Source: an uncultured Collinsella sp. (lineage in GTDB: Bacteria; Actinomycetota; Coriobacteriia; Coriobacteriales; Coriobacteriaceae). Taken from it: 13,914 bases of DNA. Of this stretch, positions 1 through 7,346 are shown one piece after another. Position 1 is the first letter of the stretch, and each line of letters begins with the position of its first letter. The position numbers and the translations under genes were made by a program. Location of the stretch: NCBI GenBank assembly GCA_902494545.1, contig CABUTP010000017.1, positions 1 to 13,914 on the forward strand, written 5' to 3'. The notes beneath the pieces are model-generated. The model saw only the letters and a program-made list of their open reading frames with translations, had not been told where the DNA came from and made no database searches.

Positions 1-32
1 CCCGAGCCGCGTTTAACGGTACGGCATGATTA

Positions 33-1670
33 TTAGCGCTCGTAAATCAAGTTACCTGCCAGATAGGTTGCCTGAACTTTGGTGGCTTGCAGCTCTTGGG
101 GGTCGATGGTGAGCGGGTTTTGGTCCAGGACTACCAGGTCGGCGTATTTGCCGGGCTCTAGGCTGCCGAGGTTTTGCTCGTCACCTGCTGCGTAGGCGCT
201 GCCCAGGGTGTAGTTGCGCAGAGCTGTAGCCGCGTCGATGCGCTCGCTGGGGAGCCAGCCGCCCTCGGGCCAGTGGCTGCGGGGGTCTTGGCGCGTGATG
301 GCCGTGTAGAGCACGTTCATGCTGGTAACGGCTGTGATGGGGCTATCGGTACCGAAAGCTTGGCGGATGCCGCGTTGCTTATAGGTCGCAAACGGCCACA
401 TGATGCAGCTGCGCTCCAGGCCCAGGTCGCGCTCCGGGCCACCCGGGTCGAGCGTGATGTGGCAAGGCTGGCTCGAGGCAATGACGTTGAGCTTGCGCAG
501 ACGATCGATGTCCTCGGGCAGCAGATTCTCCAAATGCTCAAGCGTATTATGGCCGTGCAGGGGCAGACCGTAGAGCTCTGCCGCCTCCTCAAAGATATCG
601 AGTGCGGCATGGATGGCACCGTCGCCGATAACGTGGATGCGCACGGTGTGGCCACGCTCGGCTGCCGCTAGAACCAACTTGCGCATGCGCTCGACAGGAA
701 CCGTCAGACGACCCTGGTCGCCCGGGAAGCGCGGGTTGGTATAGGGCTCAGTGAGGTATGCGGTATGCTCGCTCGACACGCCGTCGAAGAACTGTTTAAA
801 GCCTGGCGCCGAGAGCAGCGCATTGTTCGCGTAGCGGGTCTGGAGTTCTTCCAAGCGCGATTGGTCATCCAGCAGCGTGGGAAACAGATGGGCGCGGATG
901 CCCAGCTTGCCGGCGGCCTGCAGCTTGTCGTAAACATCGTCGCGAATAAAGTCACAGCCCGGCATGGGCATGAGCGACATATCGCAGATCGAGGTGATGC
1001 CCTGCTCGGCCATACGCTTCATCTGGTCGGCGTAAGCGCTCGCGATGCGGTCCTCGCCCAGCCACTCAAGACAGCGCGGCAGCAGCTGCATGGCCGCAGC
1101 CTCGTGGGCAATACCCGTAAGCTCACCGTTTGAGTCTTTGTCGTAACTGCCACCCGCCGGAGGCTCACTGTCGCGTGTCACGCCAAGGGCTTCGAGTGCG
1201 CGGCTGTTGAGCCACAGGGTATGCCCATCGCCCGAATACATAACACAGGGGCGATCGGGGAAGGCGGCGTCGAGGGAAGCCTTGGTAGGGTGCTCGGGCG
1301 GATCCCAGCGGTAATCGCGCCAGCCCTGGGTCACGACCCAGGCGTCATCGGGCAAGCCTTGGGAAAACTTGAGCGCATGCTGCACCAGTGCCGCCTCTGA
1401 CGTGCCCATATCCATGAGCATGTACGGCGAGGAACCGACCGAGGTATGGAAGAAGTGCAGATGAGCGTCATGGAAACCGGGGCAGACAACCTGCTCGCCG
1501 TAGTCGATAACCGACGTAGCGGCAGGAGCGGCGGCAATCACGTCATCGGGCGCGCCGACTGCGACGATGCGATCGCCTGCAATGGCAATCGCCAGCTCGC
1601 GGGCGGCATCGATGCCGTCTTGGGCGGTAAAAACGTTCTTGGAGCGGATAATCCGATCGATATGCTGCAT
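33..1670 (-). CDS. YtcJ-type metal-dependent amidohydrolase (amidohydrolase 3 family)
   Basis: Predicted cytoplasmic metal-dependent hydrolase of the amidohydrolase superfamily, YtcJ/LAF3-like group; substrate unknown, probably an amide or imide. About 545 aa, normal for the group. Seen: the first-strand motif PGFHDAHLHF with HxH metal ligands near residues 70 and 72, later histidines in RIHVIGD (about 346) and EHLEN (about 379), the catalytic aspartate in FGTDSP (about 442), and a C-terminal composite-sheet strand GKYADLVVLDQNP. There is no signal peptide. Three in-frame ATGs cluster at 1682, 1676 and 1670. I chose 1670 because a GGGG stretch lies 6 nt upstream, and upstream of 1682 there is no ribosome site. 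It is divergent from the M20 gene, with a shared 168-bp control region. The call is secure at superfamily level; specific substrate is not inferable. Confidence 0.9.
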   Translation of the reverse strand: MQHIDRIIRSKNVFTAQDGIDAARELAIAIAGDRIVAVGAPDDVIAAAPAATSVIDYGEQVVCPGFHDAHLHFFHTSVGSSPYMLMDMGTSEAALVQHALKFSQGLPDDAWVVTQGWRDYRWDPPEHPTKASLDAAFPDRPCVMYSGDGHTLWLNSRALEALGVTRDSEPPAGGSYDKDSNGELTGIAHEAAAMQLLPRCLEWLGEDRIASAYADQMKRMAEQGITSICDMSLMPMPGCDFIRDDVYDKLQAAGKLGIRAHLFPTLLDDQSRLEELQTRYANNALLSAPGFKQFFDGVSSEHTAYLTEPYTNPRFPGDQGRLTVPVERMRKLVLAAAERGHTVRIHVIGDGAIHAALDIFEEAAELYGLPLHGHNTLEHLENLLPEDIDRLRKLNVIASSQPCHITLDPGGPERDLGLERSCIMWPFATYKQRGIRQAFGTDSPITAVTSMNVLYTAITRQDPRSHWPEGGWLPSERIDAATALRNYTLGSAYAAGDEQNLGSLEPGKYADLVVLDQNPLTIDPQELQATKVQATYLAGNLIYER

Positions 1671-1727
1671 GGGCATCCCCATCTCTGGCAGGAAATTCAA
1701 CACCCCCGAGTGTACTCCCCCACTCTT

Positions 1728-1756
1728 GTTACAAAACCCCAAGCGGCAAACGGCAA
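1728..1756 (-). promoter_or_regulatory. Possible promoter of the amidohydrolase gene
   Basis: On the minus strand, TTGCCG (1756-1751) is followed after 17 nt by TGTAAC (1733-1728). Each box matches four of six consensus positions, and the spacing is ideal. A start near 1721 would leave a leader of about 50 nt. Weak boxes, so tentative. Confidence 0.3.
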
Positions 1757-1777
1757 CTTTACCAGCTCTAGCGGCAG

Positions 1778-1805
1778 GTGACATACTGGAGAGAGCCTGT
1801 ACGAT
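1778..1805 (+). promoter_or_regulatory. Probable promoter of the M20 amidohydrolase gene
   Basis: GTGACA at 1778-1783 (five of six to the -35 consensus), a 16-nt spacer, then TACGAT at 1800-1805 (fits TAnnnT). Predicted start near 1812, giving a leader of about 27 nt that contains the ribosome site AAGGAG at 1823-1828. Placement and spacing agree well with the gene start at 1839. Confidence 0.5.
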
Positions 1806-1838
1806 TTTGCGATCGAGCCAACAAGGAGCAAATCGACC

Positions 1839-3302
1839 ATGACGAAGACCAAGGCACAGCAGATTATGGCGGCAACCGAGGTTCGCGCGGCAGACGACGT
1901 CACCGCGGCCATCCAGGATATCGCCGCCGAGTTTGAACCCTACATCATCAAGCAGCGCCGGCACTTCCATAAGCACCCGGAGCTGAGCCTTGCCGAGGAG
2001 CGCACGACCTCCGACATCGCCAACCAGCTCGACGCCATGAATATCCCCTACGAGCGTCCGCTCAAGACCGGCTTGGTGGCAACGCTTCGCGGTACCGCGC
2101 CGGATGCCTACCGCGAGGACGGCACGCCGCGCCGCCGTATCCTGCTGCGCGCCGATATCGACGCCCTGCCTGTCACCGAGCAGACCGGCGAGGAGTTCGC
2201 CAGCGTCAACGAGGGCTGCATGCACGCCTGCGGCCACGACTGCCATATCGCCATGATGCTCGGCACGCTGCAGATTCTGCGCCACATGACCGATGACATC
2301 CACGGCGAGATTCGCATCGTTTTCCAGCCCAGCGAGGAAAACGGCCAGGGCGCCAAGCTCATGATCGGCACGGGCGTACTCGACGGCGTCGACGGCGCCT
2401 ACGCCGCGCACATCTGGAGCGAGGTCGATGCCGGCACCGTAAGCTGCGAGCCCGGCCCGCGCATGGCCAATACCGACTGGTTCCGCATCGACGTCCGCGG
2501 CACCTCGTGCCATGGCGCCATGCCCCAGCGCGGCCACGACGCCGTTATGGTTGCCGCCGAAATCGTCAACGCCCTGCAGACCATCGTCTCGCGCGAGATT
2601 AGCCCCTACGAACCTGCCGTCATCACCGTCGGCGAGCTGCATGGCGGCACCGCGCGCAACGTTATCGCCGGCACGGCGTACCTCGCCGGCACGGTGCGCA
2701 CCTATGGCGACAAGACGCATGAGGAGATGCCCGAGCTCATGCGCCGCATCGTGGAGCACACCGCGGCAGCCCTGGGCGCCGAGGCCGAACTTACCGACTA
2801 CACCATCGCCAACTACAAGGTCGAAAACGATGCCGCCTCGAGCGAGCGCTGCCGCCAAGCTGTGCTCAAGTGCTTGGGTCCCACGGGCGAGGGCCATTAC
2901 CGCGGCACGCTTTCGGGCGAGGACTTCTCGGAGTACCTGCGTCGCGTGCCAGGTGTGCTCGCCTTTGTCGGCGCGCGCAATCCCCAGATCGGCGCCACCT
3001 ATGCCCAGCACTCCTGCTTCTATAAGATCGACGAGAGCGTGCTCGCCAAGGGCTCCATGGTAGCCGCTCAGTATGCCATCAACTTTTTGGCCGAGCCCAC
3101 GCAAGAAGAGCTCGACGGCCCCACGATCGCCGCGGTTGCCGAGACCAATCCCGACCTGGCAGCCAAGCTGCGTTCTGCCAAGGCAACGGCCGCCGAGGCC
3201 CGCGACGCCATGCACGACGCCCGCACCGCCCGCCATGCCGCCATCAAGGGCATTCACGATGCCCGCGCCGCTGCTCGCCATGAGGAGAAGCATGGCGAGT
3301 AG
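1839..3302 (+). CDS. M20D-family amidohydrolase/aminoacylase with C-terminal extension
   Basis: Di-metal amidohydrolase of peptidase family M20D (hippurate / indole-acetyl-amino-acid hydrolase, N-acyl-amino-acid deacylase group), 487 aa. Seen: RRHFHKHPELS near residue 41, a metal-binding ACGHDCH with C131 and H133, PSEENGQGA with E166/E167, H191 in AAHIWSE, a lid/dimerisation domain from about 210 to 325 with SCHGAMPQRGHDA, and the last ligand H391 in YAQHSCF. These are the expected ligands, so the enzyme should be active; it is cytoplasmic. Family members usually end near residue 418 here, so the last ~65 residues (Ala/Arg/His/Asp-rich, with the word HDAR twice) are an addition. Start ATG has AAGGAG 10 nt upstream. 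It is the only plus-strand gene in the window. Exact substrate unknown. Confidence 0.92.
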   Translation: MTKTKAQQIMAATEVRAADDVTAAIQDIAAEFEPYIIKQRRHFHKHPELSLAEERTTSDIANQLDAMNIPYERPLKTGLVATLRGTAPDAYREDGTPRRRILLRADIDALPVTEQTGEEFASVNEGCMHACGHDCHIAMMLGTLQILRHMTDDIHGEIRIVFQPSEENGQGAKLMIGTGVLDGVDGAYAAHIWSEVDAGTVSCEPGPRMANTDWFRIDVRGTSCHGAMPQRGHDAVMVAAEIVNALQTIVSREISPYEPAVITVGELHGGTARNVIAGTAYLAGTVRTYGDKTHEEMPELMRRIVEHTAAALGAEAELTDYTIANYKVENDAASSERCRQAVLKCLGPTGEGHYRGTLSGEDFSEYLRRVPGVLAFVGARNPQIGATYAQHSCFYKIDESVLAKGSMVAAQYAINFLAEPTQEELDGPTIAAVAETNPDLAAKLRSAKATAAEARDAMHDARTARHAAIKGIHDARAAARHEEKHGE

Positions 3303-3337
3303 CCATCACGCCCACCCATAACAACCTGGCTATAGCA

Positions 3338-3376
3338 AAGCGGGGGCGAACGTTATCTCAACGTTCGCCCCCGCTT
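3338..3376. terminator. Bidirectional hairpin between convergent genes
   Basis: Perfect 17-bp inverted repeat: arms 3338-3354 and 3360-3376 (AAGCGGGGGCGAACGTT and its complement) around a 5-nt loop. It lies 36 nt past the M20 stop and 33 nt before the DUF2752 stop. The A/T ends of the arms supply short U tracts on both strands but no long T run follows. It most likely ends transcription from both sides. Confidence 0.75.
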
Positions 3377-3408
3377 ATGTGTCGACCGCTTTTCTAGCGC
3401 GTCCTCCG

Positions 3409-3819
3409 TCACGACAAGTAAGAGCGAAGGATGGCGAGCCAGCGTGGGGTTTCGAGGTGAATGATATCGGTGGGGACTCCGGCGGGCGCATGGCCGCCAA
3501 AGAGCAGGCCCGCGTCTGCCGGGTTGATAAGGCGCACGATCCATACGGCAACGACCAGCACGCACAGAACAACAACCGCAATGTCGATGCCGCGCTTTAG
3601 CTTGCTCGACGTCACCTCCTCGCGCACGAACGCGAGCACAAACGCAATCGGCACCACCCAAAACAGCGGATGGTAGGCAAAGGCCGCCGCAAAATCGAGG
3701 CGCAGTGCTGCCAGCCAGGCCCTCGTCATGCCACATCCCGGACAGGGAATGCCCGTCATCAGGCGAAACACGCAGCCAATATCGAGCAGGTAGAGTGCGA
3801 ACCAGGCAACAAAGAGCAC
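3409..3819 (-). CDS. DUF2752 small membrane protein
   Basis: Small integral membrane protein of the DUF2752 family, function unknown. Seen: the family signature GIPCPGCGMTRAW (cysteines 26 and 29), a hydrophobic segment before it (residues 2-18), a second around 45-65, and a third around 78-97, then a short polar tail. I placed the start at GTG 3819 because it is the only usual start codon before the in-frame stop at 3850-3852. It gives 136 aa, but it lacks a visible Shine-Dalgarno sequence. Open frame upstream reads RRALSCIG, which looks like a natural basic lead-in to the first helix, so the true start could be a rare codon (ATT at 3846). That lead-in is encoded by one arm of the terminator hairpin at 3832-3864. 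Possibly transcribed by read-through from the gene upstream. Confidence 0.8.
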   Translation of the reverse strand: MLFVAWFALYLLDIGCVFRLMTGIPCPGCGMTRAWLAALRLDFAAAFAYHPLFWVVPIAFVLAFVREEVTSSKLKRGIDIAVVVLCVLVVAVWIVRLINPADAGLLFGGHAPAGVPTDIIHLETPRWLAILRSYLS

Positions 3820-3831
3820 ACCGATGCAAGA

Positions 3832-3864
3832 AAGGGCGCGGCGAATGAGTTACGCCGCGCCCTT
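3832..3864 (-). terminator. Terminator hairpin after the DUF4234 gene
   Basis: Perfect 12-bp stem (AAGGGCGCGGCG at 3832-3843 with its complement at 3853-3864) and a 9-nt loop, 35 nt beyond the stop of the DUF4234 gene. On the minus strand it is followed by TTTCTTGC (the tract includes the arm end), a modest U tract. It runs into the 5' end of the DUF2752 gene, so it may act as an attenuator. Confidence 0.65.
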
Positions 3865-3898
3865 ATGTCCCTGGGAGCTGTTCACGCCGCTCTTATCG

Positions 3899-4576
3899 TT
3901 AGGCACGAGCGCCAAGACGGACGTTGTAAGCCGTTGCCATGGCATTGGTATTCTTGATGATGATGTTCATGGCAAAGATGGGGCCAAGGCCGCACAGCAG
4001 CGCGCCGACGATCTGCCACATAAGAACGGTGGTACCGTTCTCCTGGAACATCAGGCCATAGCGAGGAGCATTAGCCTGCAGGCGGTTACCGATCTTGTAG
4101 TACCAGTAGAGTGCGTAGAAGCCGCAGGTCACGAACGACAGCAGGATAAATTCTGCCAGACCCGGCGTGGAATCGCCGTCGTCCTGGCACATGACATTGA
4201 TGTCGCGGGCGAGGCAATAGAGGAAGTAATATGAATAGATGCCGCAGGTCACGATGGAAAGCAGGAGCCAGCCGATCACGCCACGGTCGGTTTTAATCGG
4301 AGTATAGCCCATCGGGGCAGGTGCAGGCTGCTGAGCATACTGCTGCTGACCGGTGTACTGCTGCTGCCCGGCGTACTGCTGCTGAGGCTGAGGCTGAACT
4401 GCCTGAACCGGAGTGGGCTGAATCTGCGTGGGCTGCGGAGCAGGCTGGGGCTGAGGTGCAGGCTGCGGCGCGGGCTGCGGAGCAGGAGCAGCGGAAGCGG
4501 CACCGACGGCAGAACCGCAGACAGGGCAGAATTTGGCATCATCCGAAATGGGAGAACCACAAGTGGGACAGAACAT
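3899..4576 (-). CDS. Zinc-ribbon plus DUF4234 membrane protein
   Basis: 225-aa membrane protein of unknown function. Seen in order: an N-terminal zinc ribbon with CPTC and CPVC pairs (C3, C6, C17, C20); a Pro/Gln/Ala-rich low-complexity linker from about 25 to 90 containing three QQQY units (66-80); then three hydrophobic segments near 100-120, 141-160 and 184-205. The first two share the phrase LLS-V-TCG-Y-x-Y (105-118 and 145-158), the internal duplication typical of DUF4234. The ribbon and linker should face the cytoplasm. Start ATG has AGGAG 6 nt upstream. It has its own upstream region with palindromes, and terminators on both sides, so it is probably monocistronic (or leads into DUF2752). 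Similar in plan, but not homologous in its membrane part, to its neighbour at 4772-6130. Confidence 0.85.
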   Translation of the reverse strand: MFCPTCGSPISDDAKFCPVCGSAVGAASAAPAPQPAPQPAPQPQPAPQPTQIQPTPVQAVQPQPQQQYAGQQQYTGQQQYAQQPAPAPMGYTPIKTDRGVIGWLLLSIVTCGIYSYYFLYCLARDINVMCQDDGDSTPGLAEFILLSFVTCGFYALYWYYKIGNRLQANAPRYGLMFQENGTTVLMWQIVGALLCGLGPIFAMNIIIKNTNAMATAYNVRLGARA

Positions 4577-4593
4577 AAGCTTCTCCTTTTCCT

Positions 4594-4610
4594 AAGGCGT
4601 TGCACGCCTT
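4594..4610. other. Small hairpin in the leader of the DUF4234 gene
   Basis: AAGGCG, a 5-nt spacer TTGCA, then CGCCTT: a 6-bp perfect stem immediately upstream of the ribosome site of the DUF4234 gene. It could modulate translation. Nothing else supports a function. Confidence 0.35.
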
Positions 4611-4627
4611 CAAACCTTACACGTCTA

Positions 4628-4672
4628 TGTTCTCAACAATAGCCGCGACGTTGTTGCGCAACATTGGCCAAT
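4628..4672. promoter_or_regulatory. Cluster of perfect palindromes upstream of the DUF4234 gene (candidate operator)
   Basis: TGTTCTCAACA (4628-4638, TGTT-3-AACA), TGTTGCGCAACA (4652-4663, a perfect 12-bp palindrome) and ATTGGCCAAT (4663-4672, a perfect 10-bp palindrome sharing one base with the previous one). The two TGTT/AACA sites have centres about 24 bp apart, a little over two helical turns. They lie 52-96 bp upstream of the start codon, where a dimeric regulator would bind. No confident -35/-10 pair was found. Confidence 0.45.
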
Positions 4673-4732
4673 TTCCGAGAAATTTTACTGCAACCGTTTT
4701 CCCAGGCATTTTCTTGCTTTCGCAGTAGAAAA

Positions 4733-4764
4733 AGGCGCCCCGGGCTCAGTTGCCCAGGGCGCCT
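4733..4764 (-). terminator. Intrinsic terminator of the DUF4013-like gene
   Basis: Stem of 8 bp (AGGCGCCC with GGGCGCCT), one mismatch, then 4 more bp (GGGC/GCCC), loop of 6. On the minus strand it is followed directly by a TTTTT run. Located just after the stop at 4772. A textbook Rho-independent terminator. Confidence 0.88.
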
Positions 4765-4771
4765 CGACCGA

Positions 4772-6130
4772 CTATTCGGTTTGATTGTTTTCGGCAGCAG
4801 GATTATCGCCCGGCTCATCCGCCGGCGTGGCAACGGCATTCCAATCGGGTTCCGCAGGCGTCGCCTCGGGCGCCGGTACGGGTTCAGGGGCAGGTGCCGG
4901 AGCAGGTGCAGGCGCGGGTGCCGGGGCAGGGGCAGGCGCAGGTGCCGGGGCAGGCGCAGGGGCAGCACCAGTGGCGGCCGTGGGATTGAATCCCGCAGGA
5001 GCAGGCTTCTTCTCACCCGGAAGCACAAACGTCAGAACATCGTCGGCATCCTCATCGGCCCACTCGCTGGCATAGCGCGCGGCCCAGTAGCCAACGGCGC
5101 GATACTTGAGCATCTTGCCAAACACAGTCAGGAACACCGTGACAAAGGCAACGATCATCAAGAACAGGATGAGCGTAATGCCGCCGCCCTCGATGATTGC
5201 CTCAAGACCCGTGGGGCGATAGTAATAGCTATACATACCAAACGTAGCAATGGCGCCAAAGATGGCGGTGAAGATCCACGTGATGATGTGCGACACGATG
5301 CCCGTCAAAAACTCGGGAAGAATCGAGGCACAGAATAGCTTGCCCAGGTTGGCCTTATAAGACTTCCAGACCTTCTCGAGCGAAAACGCGCTTTCCACGC
5401 GCCCCGCGACGGCAAAGTGCATCACGGCGGCATCACCAAACATCTTAAAGAAGATGCCCAGTACCACCGACACGATCATGGCAAAGACAAGCAGCCCCAT
5501 CGAACCGATGAGGGCACCCTCAAGACCGCTCCAACCATTGAAATAATATGAACCGACGGCACCGATCACGACGCTCTCGATAGCCGAGAACACCACGCCA
5601 ATCACCGGAATAATGGCCACGAACTCGAGCACACCGGTAATGACAGACGAGAAAATGCCCAATCCAAACGAGGTCGAGCGCAACAGCGGACGCTCCATGC
5701 CGTTATCATCCTTGAGCGACAGGTCACGACCCCACTCGATAGCAAAGCCGGCACCGCACACGCTTGCCACGTACGCAAGCAAAAAGCCAATGGCCGCTGC
5801 GATACCGCCGATAACGGGGATAAACAGCACCAGCACCGAGACAACACAGATCAGCGCCGGCAAAAAGGCGATCTGGCATACGCGAACCAAGGCGCCGGGA
5901 ACCTTGAGCATGTCGTTGAAGGCCTGAGCCATGCAACCCTTGGGCGCGTTCATAGCCGGCTGGGGCGCAACGAACGGCTGCGGCTGCGGCTGGGCAAACG
6001 GCTGACCCTGCGGCTGAGGTTGAGCTTGCGGAGCGGGGCCGGCGGCCTTGACCTCGGTATTAGGGGCACCGCACACGCCGCAGAACTTGTCGTTATCGCC
6101 CATGGGGGCGCCACACTGCGAACAGAACAT
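4772..6130 (-). CDS. Zinc-ribbon membrane protein, DUF4013-like, with Pro-Ala tail
   Basis: 452-aa polytopic membrane protein of unknown function. Seen: N-terminal zinc ribbon (CSQC, CGVC; C3, C6, C17, C20), a Pro/Gln linker (about 28-62), a membrane region from about 68 to 370 with five or six long hydrophobic segments, and a cytoplasmic-looking acidic and Pro/Ala tail from about 395, including an uninterrupted run of roughly 15 Ala-Pro pairs. The phrase HFAVAGRVESAFSLEKVWKSYKAN split by hydrophobic segments resembles the DUF4013 family; this assignment is moderate. Start chosen at ATG 6130 because AAGGG lies 9 nt upstream and the next ATG upstream (6139) would abut that site. The frame stays open further upstream but reads as non-coding. 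Ends at a strong terminator. No promoter could be assigned; no terminator separates it from the YitT gene, so co-transcription is possible. Confidence 0.8.
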   Translation of the reverse strand: MFCSQCGAPMGDNDKFCGVCGAPNTEVKAAGPAPQAQPQPQGQPFAQPQPQPFVAPQPAMNAPKGCMAQAFNDMLKVPGALVRVCQIAFLPALICVVSVLVLFIPVIGGIAAAIGFLLAYVASVCGAGFAIEWGRDLSLKDDNGMERPLLRSTSFGLGIFSSVITGVLEFVAIIPVIGVVFSAIESVVIGAVGSYYFNGWSGLEGALIGSMGLLVFAMIVSVVLGIFFKMFGDAAVMHFAVAGRVESAFSLEKVWKSYKANLGKLFCASILPEFLTGIVSHIITWIFTAIFGAIATFGMYSYYYRPTGLEAIIEGGGITLILFLMIVAFVTVFLTVFGKMLKYRAVGYWAARYASEWADEDADDVLTFVLPGEKKPAPAGFNPTAATGAAPAPAPAPAPAPAPAPAPAPAPAPAPEPVPAPEATPAEPDWNAVATPADEPGDNPAAENNQTE

Positions 6131-6280
6131 CGAAATCATCCCTTCGTATCTAGAGCGAATCACCTGGATCGCAAACGATGTCTTTGGCATCATTATCGCC
6201 CAATATGGGGACAAATACCCCAAGATGACCGATTTGCAACGTGGGTAGCTTTATTCAATGATTCAAAGTGCGCACCAGGG

Positions 6281-7303
6281 CTAGTTCGTGCCGCGGAAGC
6301 CCTTGCCGACGATTTCGGAGCTATCGACGATGGTGATGAAGGCACCAGGGTCAATCTCGCGGGTATAGCGGCGCAGTTGCACTGCCTCGCGACGGCTCAG
6401 CACGCTCATGATCACCGTCACGCACTTGCCCGAGAAGGCACCGTAGCCGCGGCTGATGGTCGCCGTGCGGTTGAGATGCTTGACGATAAACTCCTCAACC
6501 TTAAGGGGCTCGGAGCAAATGATCGTGCAGACCTTACGAAGGTGAATGCTCTCGATGGCCTTGTCGACCACAAGCGTCTTGGCAAACAGGCCGAGCACGC
6601 AATACAGACCGACACGCGGGCCATACAAAAAAGCCGCGATAGTCACGATGCCGATATCGACCAACAGCAGTGCGCGACCAATCTCGAGCGTCGTGCGGCG
6701 CTTGAGGATCATGGCGAGGATGTCCGTGCCGCCCGTCGAGGCGCCGATATCAAAGACGATAGCGCTGCCGAGCGCCGGCAGAATCACGGCAAAGCACAGG
6801 TCAAGCCACATATCGCCCGTCATCGAGATATCGGTCGGGATAAAGAGCTCAAACAGCGAAACATAGGCGGACAGTGCAAACGAGGCGAAGACGCTCCACA
6901 GGATTGCCTTGCGCTCCAAAAAGATAAAGCCCAAAACGACGAGAATCGCGTTGATAATCCACATAAAGACGCCGACGGGCAGGGTCGGGAACAGCGTGGA
7001 CAGAATGACCGACACGCCCGAGGTGCCGCCGAAGGCAAAGTGATTGGGGGTTTTAAAGGCCACGATGGCGAACGCCGTGAGGATCAGGCCTAGATTGAGC
7101 TCGGCAAAAAAGCGCGGAAAGCCTGGTTCCTGGCTGCGCTTGCGGCCGGCGCGCACGCCACGTTCGATATCCTCGCGACCGACAACGCGCTCCATCGGCA
7201 CCAGCGGAGGACGATGCATCTCCTCGGCGGCACGCGACGCCGCCTCTGCCGCAGCGGCTTCAATCGCCCATGCCTTGCTTTCGGTCTCGTGTTCGTCGGC
7301 CAT
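6281..7303 (-). CDS. YitT family membrane protein with DUF2179 domain
   Basis: 340-aa integral membrane protein of the YitT family (uncharacterised, transporter-like). Seen: a 60-residue N-terminal cytoplasmic extension rich in Ala/Glu and then basic residues; about five membrane segments between 68 and 245; the duplicated family signature FGGTSGVS (91-98) and GASTGGTDILA (187-197); and a C-terminal DUF2179 domain (257-336) with SRGYGAFSGK and IDPGAFITIVDSSEIVGKGF split over its length. YitT proteins normally start close to the first helix, so the N-terminal extension is unusual, but GAGGGG lies 8 nt before this ATG and no later start has better support. It follows the terminator of the asp23 operon. 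Confidence 0.92.
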   Translation of the reverse strand: MADEHETESKAWAIEAAAAEAASRAAEEMHRPPLVPMERVVGREDIERGVRAGRKRSQEPGFPRFFAELNLGLILTAFAIVAFKTPNHFAFGGTSGVSVILSTLFPTLPVGVFMWIINAILVVLGFIFLERKAILWSVFASFALSAYVSLFELFIPTDISMTGDMWLDLCFAVILPALGSAIVFDIGASTGGTDILAMILKRRTTLEIGRALLLVDIGIVTIAAFLYGPRVGLYCVLGLFAKTLVVDKAIESIHLRKVCTIICSEPLKVEEFIVKHLNRTATISRGYGAFSGKCVTVIMSVLSRREAVQLRRYTREIDPGAFITIVDSSEIVGKGFRGTN

Positions 7304-7346
7304 TACGGCAACCCCTCGTTAACAATTTGGAAACAATGCGCCCATT

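Noticed and set aside
33..3293. An unbroken minus-strand frame of 1086 codons running through the M20 gene into the amidohydrolase
   Set aside because: The part antisense to the M20 gene is rich in Ala/Gly/Val/Asp and lacks any family motif; it is the mirror of a GC-rich reading frame. The real protein begins near 1670-1682, where the amidohydrolase homology starts.
4860..4977. The Ala-Pro coding stretch as a tandem DNA repeat or CRISPR-like array
   Set aside because: The units are 6 bp with varied third codon positions and lie inside a reading frame; there are no spacers.
6131..6280. A promoter for the DUF4013-like gene using GATAAT on the minus strand
   Set aside because: No acceptable -35 box lies 15-19 nt upstream, so it was not listed.
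6020..7093. A 357-codon plus-strand open frame opposite the YitT gene
   Set aside because: It is rich in Asp, Arg, Ala and His with no motif, and lies opposite a confirmed YitT protein with its family signatures.
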